Translations under genes and position numbers: made by a program | DNA from: Phytohabitans suffuscus | GTDB lineage: Bacteria; Actinomycetota; Actinomycetes; Mycobacteriales; Micromonosporaceae | Length of the DNA: 64,000 bases | Assembly: GCF_011764565.1 (NCBI RefSeq) | Contig: NZ_AP022871.1 | Location: 4,836,320 to 4,900,319 of the forward strand | Direction of reading: 5' to 3' | The notes under the pieces: generated by a model | The model's database searches: none | The model's input: the letters and a program-made list of their open reading frames with translations, nothing else | What the model was told of the DNA's origin: nothing | In this document: in pieces, positions 26,003 through 32,733 of the stretch | How the letters are laid out: the number at the start of each line of letters is the position of its first letter | Position numbering within the stretch: the stretch's first letter is position 1

Positions 26003-26389
26003 TCAGCTCGGGGCCGCGTTCTCCCAGAGCCCGACGGTGTTGCCCTCGGTGTCGGTGAAGTAGCCGACGAACCCCATGTCGCCGACCGGCATCCTGCCCG
26101 CCACCACCTTGCCGCCGAACTTCTCCACCGCGGCGAGCGCGTCGTCGACGCTGTCGACGCCGATGGTCAGCGTCGGCGCGGAGACCGGCGACTGGCGCGG
26201 GGTCAGCCCGCCGTTGATGGCGCCCGGCTCGGTGGGCATGCCCTGCTCGTCGGTCGGCGTGGTGACGACCATCGTGTACGACATCTCCGGCATCGGGGTC
26301 AGCTGCCAGCCGAAGGCGTCCCGGTAGAAGGTCTGCGCCCGCTCCATGTCGTCCGCGGGCATTTCGAAGTGAACGATCTTACCGCTCAT
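26003..26389 (-). CDS. VOC-family (glyoxalase/bleomycin-resistance fold) protein
   Basis: A 128-residue vicinal-oxygen-chelate protein (KIVHFEMPADDMERAQTFYR at the start, FTDTEGNTVGLWE at the end), made of paired beta-alpha-beta-beta-beta units. The N-terminal His and C-terminal Glu that usually bind metal are present. Members range from lyases to binding proteins, so no reaction can be assigned. It stands alone between two minus-strand operons. Confidence 0.8.
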   Translation of the reverse strand: MSGKIVHFEMPADDMERAQTFYRDAFGWQLTPMPEMSYTMVVTTPTDEQGMPTEPGAINGGLTPRQSPVSAPTLTIGVDSVDDALAAVEKFGGKVVAGRMPVGDMGFVGYFTDTEGNTVGLWENAAPS

Positions 26390-26467
26390 GGTGCGTACCT
26401 CCCTCGGGGCCGACTCTATGCCGGGTGGGTGCTCACGCGCCGAGGAATGCGCTCACTTGAAGCGGTC

Positions 26468-27895
26468 CTAGAAGACGCCGGTGGCGGCGCGGGCGGCGAC
26501 GCCGGCGCCCACGACCATCACCAGCGTGGCGGTGCCGGCGGGGGCGAACCGGGAGAAGCGGCGGGCGAGCGCGGGGAGTCTGGGGAGGCGGCCGAGGCGG
26601 CGTTGGGCGGCTACCAGGGCCAGGCCCACCGCGGTCAGGGTCGCGGCCATGCCCACGCCGTAGGCCAGCACGAGCACCACGCCGAACGCGGTGCGGCCCA
26701 GGCCGATCGCGGCGAGCAGCACCACGACCGCGGACGGGCTGGGGACCAGGCCGCCGGCGATGCCGATGCCGGCCAGCCCGAGGCGGCCGCCGCCGTGGTG
26801 GTGATGACCGTGGTGGTGATGACCGTGGTGGTGATGGCCGTGGTGATGGCCGTGGTCGTGCTGACGGCCGTGCGAGTGGTCGTGTGAGTGGGAGTGGTCG
26901 TGTGAGTGCGAGTGGGAGTGGCCGTGGGAGTGGGCCCTGCGGCGGCGGACGAACATGCCGACGCCCACCGCGACCACGATGGCGCCGCTCGCGATGCCGA
27001 GGTAGCCGAGGAGGCGGTCGCCGGCGAGTGTGCTCGACGTGGCCAGCAGCAGGCCCACCACCAGTACGCCGCCGGTGTGGGTGAGCGTCACCGTCGCGCC
27101 CACCGCCAGCGCGTCCCGGATCCGGCGTCGCCGCGCGGCGGCGTACGCGGCGAGCACCGTCTTGCCGTGGCCGGGCAGCGCCGCGTGCCCGGCGCCGAGC
27201 AGCAGCGCCAGCAGCACCGCGAGCAGGCCGACCGCCGGGGTGAGGCGGCCGCCGGCCAGGTCCTGGAAGCGCCGCTCGACGCCGGCCGTGATCCCCGCCA
27301 GGAAGCCGTCGCCCGGCCGGCTCAGCGCGGCGCCCGCCGTGCCGTCGCCCGGGGTCACCCGCAGCGTCGCCGAGCGCACGTCCGGCGCGGACGAGAGCGG
27401 GTCGGCCGGGTACGTGCGCAGCTCGTCGCTGACGCTTCGCGCGGGCAGCGGCGACTCGACGCGTACGCCCTCGCCGCGGGCGGTCATCTCGCGCCAGCCG
27501 ACGCGGTCGGGCGCGTACCGGTTGTCCACCGTCACGGTCGCCGTCGACAGCTCGGCCCCGGCGGTCAGCTCGCAGGTCAGCCGGCTGGTCTTGAGGCCGC
27601 CGCTGCCGTCGAGCCGCGCGAACGCGCCCGACGTGACGGTCCACTGTAGCGGCTCCCCGTCGACCGCGACCGTGACGGCGAGGTCCGCGCAGGTGGGTTC
27701 CGAGGTGGCCTGCAGCGTCGGGATCTCGGCGAAGTCGACGACGGCGGTCGCGTCGATCCGGTCCGGGCGCAGGGTCAGGCCGACGTACTGGTTGACGGAG
27801 AAGTTGCCGAGCGGGTGCGCGCTCGCCGGTGCGGCCGGCATCAGCAGGAGCGCGATCGGTGCGGCGGCGAGCGCCAGCGGCCAGCGGCGTTTCAT
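26468..27895 (-). CDS. NicO/UreH-type metal transporter with a histidine-rich loop
   Basis: A 475-residue membrane protein. A signal peptide precedes an extracytoplasmic domain beginning HPLGNFSVNQY (~30-220). Six or more hydrophobic segments follow, with NicO-family motifs (GAGHAALPGHGKT, TLTHTGGVLVVG, GGLVPSPSAVVVLLAA). Between two helices lies a very His-rich stretch (~345-390; HGHHHGHHHHGHHHH and similar), a likely Ni/Co/Zn-binding loop. ATG 27895 overlaps the TPR gene stop (ATGA). It is the last gene of the DUF4331-TPR-NicO operon. Confidence 0.82.
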   Translation of the reverse strand: MKRRWPLALAAAPIALLLMPAAPASAHPLGNFSVNQYVGLTLRPDRIDATAVVDFAEIPTLQATSEPTCADLAVTVAVDGEPLQWTVTSGAFARLDGSGGLKTSRLTCELTAGAELSTATVTVDNRYAPDRVGWREMTARGEGVRVESPLPARSVSDELRTYPADPLSSAPDVRSATLRVTPGDGTAGAALSRPGDGFLAGITAGVERRFQDLAGGRLTPAVGLLAVLLALLLGAGHAALPGHGKTVLAAYAAARRRRIRDALAVGATVTLTHTGGVLVVGLLLATSSTLAGDRLLGYLGIASGAIVVAVGVGMFVRRRRAHSHGHSHSHSHDHSHSHDHSHGRQHDHGHHHGHHHHGHHHHGHHHHGGGRLGLAGIGIAGGLVPSPSAVVVLLAAIGLGRTAFGVVLVLAYGVGMAATLTAVGLALVAAQRRLGRLPRLPALARRFSRFAPAGTATLVMVVGAGVAARAATGVF

Positions 27896-29184
27896 CGGGT
27901 GACCTCCGGTCCGGCGAGCAGGGTGCGCGCCAGCGGCGCGTCGGTGGGGGAGAAGTGCGGGTTGAGGCGCAGGGCCGTGGCCAGGTCGGCCTCCGCCGCG
28001 CCGGTGCGGCCCAGACTCAGCTCGATCACACCCAGGTGGTACGCGTACAGCGCGGACCTCGCGCCGCTGCCGACAGCCGTGCGGGCGTACCGCAGCGCCT
28101 CGGCGTCCCGCCCGGCGTGGTGCAGGGCCCAGGCGAGGTTGTCCGCGACGTCGGCGTGGGTGCGGCGTGCCCACTCGGCCCGCGCCTCCTCGAGCGCGGT
28201 GGCCGGGTCGCCGGCGGCCAGGGCGAGCGCGGTGCCGGTCAGCCCGTCGACGCCACCCGCGGCGGTGAAGAGGCGGTGGCCGGCGACGGCGAGGTCCAGC
28301 TGGGCGTCCGCCTCGGCGGTACGGCCGGCGGCGCGGAGCAGCTCGGCGTACTCCAGCACGTAGGAGGGGATGGGCGCGCGGCGGGTGACGTCGAGGTACC
28401 CGTCCAGGGCCGCCGCCCGCCGCCCGGCCGCCCAGTCGGCCCGCGCCTTGCCCCGGCGCAGCGCGACGGACCCGGGGTCGGCGGCGAGGCCGGCCTCGTA
28501 CTGGCGGGTGGCCCCGTCGAGGTCGCCGGCGTGCCAGGCGAGGTCGCCGAGCTGCACCCGGCAGAAGCCGATGTCGGCCGGGCTGACCGCCGCGTCGAGT
28601 GCCCGCCGCATCAGGTCGGTGGCCTCGGCGACCCGGCCGCGCAGCTCCAGGTCGTAGGAGGCGCGGGCGTACGCGGACAGCCCCGGCCGCAGGTCGAGCT
28701 GGCGCTGCACCGCGGCGGTCGCGCCGGCCGCGTCGCCCAGCTGGGTCTGCGCGTCGGCGAGCACGGCGAACGCGTCCGCGTCGTACTCGTTGATCTTTGT
28801 GGCTTCGAGGGCGAAGCGGCGGGCGGCGGCGAAGTCGTGGCGGGCGTTGGCCAGCGCGCCCCGCGCGACCAGCGCCTCCCCGTTGCCGGTGGGGCGTACG
28901 GCGAGCGACCGGCGGACGGCCTCCTCGGCCCGGGGGTAGTTCGTGGGGTCGGCGGTGACCCGGCCGCGCTCGACGTACGCGACCGCGAGAGCCGCCCAGG
29001 CCCGCCAGTCGCCGGGTACGAGCCGGAGCCGTTCCTGCGTGCGGGCGATCGGGTCGACCGGGCCGGCGGCCGGGGCGGGCGCGACCACGGGGGCGCTCCC
29101 GGCGGGGCCGAGGACGGCCGCGACGCCGGTCACGGCGACCGCGAGCGCGACCGCGGCGCCCACGACGACTGCTGTCCGTCGCAT
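27892..29184 (-). CDS. Tetratricopeptide-repeat protein, membrane-anchored or secreted
   Basis: A 430-residue protein with an N-terminal hydrophobic helix (AVVVGAAVALAVAVTGVAAV), a Pro/Ala linker and about nine TPR-like helical pairs (for example AWAALAVAYVERGRV, ALVARGALANARHDFAAARR). TPRs mediate protein-protein contact, here probably outside the cytoplasmic membrane. It lies between DUF4331 and NicO genes on one transcript, 58 nt after the former and overlapping the latter by 4 nt. Its partner is presumably one of them. Confidence 0.78.
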   Translation of the reverse strand: MRRTAVVVGAAVALAVAVTGVAAVLGPAGSAPVVAPAPAAGPVDPIARTQERLRLVPGDWRAWAALAVAYVERGRVTADPTNYPRAEEAVRRSLAVRPTGNGEALVARGALANARHDFAAARRFALEATKINEYDADAFAVLADAQTQLGDAAGATAAVQRQLDLRPGLSAYARASYDLELRGRVAEATDLMRRALDAAVSPADIGFCRVQLGDLAWHAGDLDGATRQYEAGLAADPGSVALRRGKARADWAAGRRAAALDGYLDVTRRAPIPSYVLEYAELLRAAGRTAEADAQLDLAVAGHRLFTAAGGVDGLTGTALALAAGDPATALEEARAEWARRTHADVADNLAWALHHAGRDAEALRYARTAVGSGARSALYAYHLGVIELSLGRTGAAEADLATALRLNPHFSPTDAPLARTLLAGPEVTR

Positions 29185-29242
29185 CTGAAGCCTCCAGGGG
29201 GAGAGGGGCGCGCCGGGTGGCGGCGCGCCCCGGGACAACGGG

Positions 29243-30961
29243 TCAGAACCGCTGGGTGCGCTGGTCCGCGAGGCGGACCCGGCGGCGCCACAGCCAGGCG
29301 AGGACGAGCAGGCCGAGGCCCGCGCTCGCGGCGACACCCACGGCCGCCGCCGCGATGGTGGCGGGCATGCCCCCGCCGGACCCGCTGGCGAAACCGGCCG
29401 GAGTCAGGGCCGGGCCGCCCGAGGAGGACCCGCCGGCGGCCGCCGGCTTGACGCCGTCGCCACCGGTGTTGACGCCGACCCCGTTGGGGAGCGCGACGTA
29501 CGGGAACGTGCCGCTGAACTCCTGGTCGTTGGCGTCGACCTTGTCACCGGCCGCGAGCGCGTCCACGATCTTGCCGGTCTGCGCCGCGCCCTCCAGGGCC
29601 TGCACCTCGATGTCGACCACGTCGTCGGTCAGCCGCCGACCGTTCGGGAAGCCCTGCAGGTCGCCGGCGAGCACGCCGAGCCGGTTGGGCTCCGCGGTGA
29701 CGGGCACCGTGAGGTTGAGCCGCAGCTGCTCGGAGGGGACGAACCGCTTCGGGTTCACGTCCTTGTTGTCGAGCTGCGAGTTGAGGTCCACCTTGATCGG
29801 CCCACCGGCCTTGGTGGTGATACCGGTCAGGAAGATCTCGACCAGGTCGTTGCGGGGCGTGGCCGGCGCCGGGATGCCGTAGATCTTCTCGATCAGCTGC
29901 GGCACCTCGGGGTTGGTCACCCGCTTGACGATCGTGGGGTTCTTGGCGTCCTGGTCGGGGCGGGAGGCGTTGAACGCGTCCTTGAGCCCGGCCGGCACGA
30001 CGACCTCGTTGACCAGCGGGTTGCCGAGGCGGGAGACCTGCACGCGGTCACCGGACGAGCCGCCGCCGGCGATCCGTACGCGCGGCCGGTCGGTGGTGGT
30101 CCAGATGCCGATGTTGGGGTTGCGCGCCGCGTCGCCGTTCAGCGCCACGTCCTTGAACGGCACCTGCAGCACGATCGTGTTGACGTTGTAGCCGGCGAGG
30201 GTGTCCTGGCCGGTCTCGCTCAGGTCGCCGCCGTACAGCAGGTCGAAGACCCGCAGGTCCAGGAAGAACGGGTCGTCCGCCTGGCCGGCGTAGATCTTCC
30301 AGCCGCCGGGGAGCTGGATCGATGCCTGGTCGCGCAGCTTGGCGTAGTCCGGCATGGACGCCGGGCCGACGCGGGAGGGAGCCACCGGCCCGTTCGACAC
30401 GCGGGTCTTGAACGGCGCGCCGTCGAACGAGGACTCCATCGTGTACGTCTGGCGGACCAGCAGGTTCTCGTCGTCCAGCGAGGTCACCGGGCCGTTGTTG
30501 TACAGGAACGTGCCGGTGCCGCGCTTGTCGATGGTCTTGAACTTCCACCGGAAGACCGCGTCCGGCTTCGCGTCGCCGTCGTTGTCGACGTTGATGTTGT
30601 AGGTGGCGTCCGTCGCGAACGGGTAGAAGTTCGGCCCGCCGTTGGGCTCCTCGAACGGGATCCAGTTCGCCACGAACGTGACGTAGTCCGGCCGGTCGGG
30701 GCTGACGAACGCGTACAGGTCGGTGTTGTCGACGGCCGGGTCGGCCGCGATCAGCGGTGCCTCACGGTGGCTGGAGGCGACGGCGCCGCTCGGGCCGAGG
30801 CCGTAGAGCCCTGCGCCGCCCAGCACGGCCAGCGCCGCGAGGGCGGCGGCGCCGCGCCGCGTGGGGAGTGAACTTTTCTCAACCTGAACAGCGCGGCGCT
30901 TGCGGCCACGACGGACCGCAAGGGGAGGTTGAAAAAGGTTCATTGAAGTACGAATGGACAT
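29243..30961 (-). CDS. DUF4331 family secreted, membrane-tethered protein
   Basis: A 572-residue protein of unknown function. It has a long basic N-region and hydrophobic core (residues ~35-62), then the DUF4331 hallmark SSHREAPLIA. Polar beta-rich sequence follows to ~500, then a Gly/Ser linker and a C-terminal transmembrane helix with basic end (WLWRRRVRLADQRTQRF). It appears surface-exposed and anchored at its C-terminus. ATG 30961 follows GGCGGAAGGAACCCCG; this region can fold into a hairpin that hides the start (separate entry). It is the first gene of an operon with the TPR and NicO-type genes. Confidence 0.8.
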   Translation of the reverse strand: MSIRTSMNLFQPPLAVRRGRKRRAVQVEKSSLPTRRGAAALAALAVLGGAGLYGLGPSGAVASSHREAPLIAADPAVDNTDLYAFVSPDRPDYVTFVANWIPFEEPNGGPNFYPFATDATYNINVDNDGDAKPDAVFRWKFKTIDKRGTGTFLYNNGPVTSLDDENLLVRQTYTMESSFDGAPFKTRVSNGPVAPSRVGPASMPDYAKLRDQASIQLPGGWKIYAGQADDPFFLDLRVFDLLYGGDLSETGQDTLAGYNVNTIVLQVPFKDVALNGDAARNPNIGIWTTTDRPRVRIAGGGSSGDRVQVSRLGNPLVNEVVVPAGLKDAFNASRPDQDAKNPTIVKRVTNPEVPQLIEKIYGIPAPATPRNDLVEIFLTGITTKAGGPIKVDLNSQLDNKDVNPKRFVPSEQLRLNLTVPVTAEPNRLGVLAGDLQGFPNGRRLTDDVVDIEVQALEGAAQTGKIVDALAAGDKVDANDQEFSGTFPYVALPNGVGVNTGGDGVKPAAAGGSSSGGPALTPAGFASGSGGGMPATIAAAAVGVAASAGLGLLVLAWLWRRRVRLADQRTQRF

Positions 30962-31012
30962 CGGGGTTCCTTCCGCCCGGTGCGAGGTGATGCCAGGCGT
31001 TCGGAACCCCGA
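30961..31012 (-). promoter_or_regulatory. Start-occluding hairpin in the DUF4331 leader
   Basis: In the mRNA (minus strand), TCGGGGTTCC (31012-31003) is perfectly complementary to GGAACCCCGA (30970-30961). The 3' arm ends on the A of the ATG and overlaps the purine-rich ribosome-binding region. A 10-bp, GC-rich stem would hide the start from the ribosome. This suggests translational control; no ligand-binding aptamer is recognised. Confidence 0.55.
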
Positions 31013-31053
31013 TACTCGATGGACTGGCCGCTGTCAGATAGCTCGCATCGAGC

Positions 31054-31073
31054 AATCCGCGGGGCCGCGGGTT
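31054..31073 (-). terminator. Terminator-like hairpin after the 31.1-kb gene
   Basis: AACCCGCGGCCCCGCGGATT on the minus strand forms a short, strong CCGCGG-based stem 29-48 nt after the stop of the 31102-31926 gene and before the DUF4331 leader. There is no T-tract. Confidence 0.4.
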
Positions 31074-31101
31074 ACGAATGAAGTTGTTTGAGGCCGGGTC
31101 G

Positions 31102-31926
31102 CTAGAGCCCCAGCAGGCGGTCCAGGAAGTCGCGGTGGCGCCGGACGACCGCGCGCAGGTCCTCGGTGTCCTCTCCGGACCAGCCGCGCAGCGCCTCCTT
31201 CTGCCGGGACAGCTCCGCGGTGAGGGCGCCGACAGCCTCCTCGACGAGCTGGTTCGCCTCGCGGGCGGCGGCGGGCGGGTCGTCGACGAAGCGGAACTGG
31301 ACTTCGCGCCACCGGTCCCGGTAGCTCTGCGCGGTCTCCGCGCCCCACAGCCCGGCGATCGGCTCCTCGACGGCCGGCGCCGGCGTGTCCACGGCGGGCG
31401 CGGTCCGCGAGCCGTCGAACGGCTGCTCGGCAGGCCCGGGCACGCCCGGGTCGCGGTCACCGGCGGCGCCCTCCTCCTCGGCGAGGTCGCGGACCTCGTG
31501 TGACGGGCCCGCCTGAGCCGCCGCGGCAGCCGCGCCGCCGAGGGTGGCCGCCCCGAACGCGGTCGGCTGCGGCGCCGGCTCGGCGTACTCCGGCGTGCCC
31601 GGGGTGACCGCGGTCAGGTCGTCCGGGTCGTTGCGCTCGCCGGCGAGCACCGGGTCGTCGAACGAGCCGCGGTCGTCGAGCGCGTCGCCCGGCACCCGGT
31701 CGGTGACGTCCTCGGCCGCGCCGCGCTCGCGGTCCCGGTCTGTGTCGTCGGCGGGCCGGTCCCGGTCCGCGTCGTCTGCGAGCTGGTTTCGGTCCGCGTC
31801 GTCTGCGAGTTGGTCCCGGTCCGCGTCGCCGGCGGGCGGCGGCACGGGTACCGGCTCGGAGGCGACCCGCTCCGGCGGATCCGTCTGCGAGAAGGTCTGC
31901 TGGTTGGCCACGGTGTGCTTGGTCAT
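31102..31926 (-). CDS. Hypothetical protein with acidic 9-residue repeats and a conserved C-terminal helix region
   Basis: A 274-residue protein with no signal peptide. Residues ~34-68 hold four near-identical 9-residue units (DADRDQLAD, DADRNQLAD, DADRDRPAD, DTDRDRERG); the DNA copies sit around 31732-31830. A low-complexity Asp/Ala/Pro-rich middle follows. The last ~75 residues (WREVQFRFVDDPPAAAREAN ... LRAVVRRHRDFLDRLLGL) resemble the end of the neighbouring 31941-32539 protein. GAGAGAGGGG precedes the ATG. Function is unknown. Confidence 0.65.
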   Translation of the reverse strand: MTKHTVANQQTFSQTDPPERVASEPVPVPPPAGDADRDQLADDADRNQLADDADRDRPADDTDRDRERGAAEDVTDRVPGDALDDRGSFDDPVLAGERNDPDDLTAVTPGTPEYAEPAPQPTAFGAATLGGAAAAAAQAGPSHEVRDLAEEEGAAGDRDPGVPGPAEQPFDGSRTAPAVDTPAPAVEEPIAGLWGAETAQSYRDRWREVQFRFVDDPPAAAREANQLVEEAVGALTAELSRQKEALRGWSGEDTEDLRAVVRRHRDFLDRLLGL

Positions 31927-31940
31927 GGTGTGCCCCTCTC

Positions 31941-32539
31941 TCACCGGTTCGTCTCGTACCGCTCGGCGCCGGGCACCGGTTCGGTATCGTGGTGTCGCGC
32001 GGTGGGCACGGGCTCGCGGCCGAGCAGGTCGGTGACCATCTCGCGGTAGTGCACGAGCGCCTCCCGCAGCTGCTCGGTGTCGCTCTCGCCGCGGCCGACG
32101 GCCTCGCGGACTGCGTGCGCCCGGCGGTAGTGGTCGAGCGAGCGGGAGTGCTCGACCGACAGGTACGCGGCCTGCTCCTCGAAGTCGCCCGCGGGGTAGC
32201 CACGCTCGGCGGCCATGCGGCCGACCAGGTCCTCGGCGGCGTTCACGGCCTCGACCGGCGACTCGACGAAGCGGATCTGGATCTCTTCCCACTCCGCCGC
32301 GTAGCGGGCGCGGGACTCGGGACGCAGCGGCCTGCGGTCCAGCTCGGCGTGCCGGCGCTCGCGCTCGCGCAGCTCGCGCTCGGCGGCCGTCCGCCCCTCG
32401 CGATCAGCGACGAGGCGGTCGTACTCGGGGCCGAACCGGTGACGCAGGGACCACCGGCGGTAAACATCCAGCCGGCACCCGCGGCGGTCAGCACCGCGAG
32501 CACGACGATGACGGTGACAACGATCTGGGTGGCTGACAT
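31941..32539 (-). CDS. Small membrane-anchored hypothetical protein, apparent 1-nt frameshift after its TM helix
   Basis: About 200 residues once joined. ATG 32539 opens MSATQIVVTVIVVLAVLTA, a single transmembrane helix ending ...GWMFT. The frame then breaks near 32450-32464 and continues as RRWSLRHRFGPEYDRLVADR to the stop. One missing base explains it. The C-terminal half (WEEIQIRFVESPVEAVNAAE, YLSVEHSRSLDHYRRAHAV, then LREALVHYREMVTDLLGR) is helical and related to the next gene. The two are 14 nt apart and likely co-transcribed. Function is unknown. Confidence 0.65.
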
Positions 32540-32733
32540 GTCGTGGTAGTTCCCGCTCAACCATGATCGACAATCCCCCGACGGGCAAAAACTCTTTGGA
32601 ACGGGTGGACTGGCCGCCTACTGGCGGGCGGATTCGCGGTGCCTATTCGGCGTGAGAAGGGCGTCTTGGCACTTGCAGCGGCAATGTATCCTGCCCAAGG
32701 CTGCCGTACCGTAACCCCGACGGGCGAGGTCTC

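Noticed and set aside
26790..26940. Short tandem repeats (GTGGTGATGACC-like) on the plus strand as a possible repeat array or CRISPR
   Set aside because: They are the codons of the His-rich loop in the NicO-type transporter; unit lengths vary and there are no spacers. No CRISPR array is present in the window.
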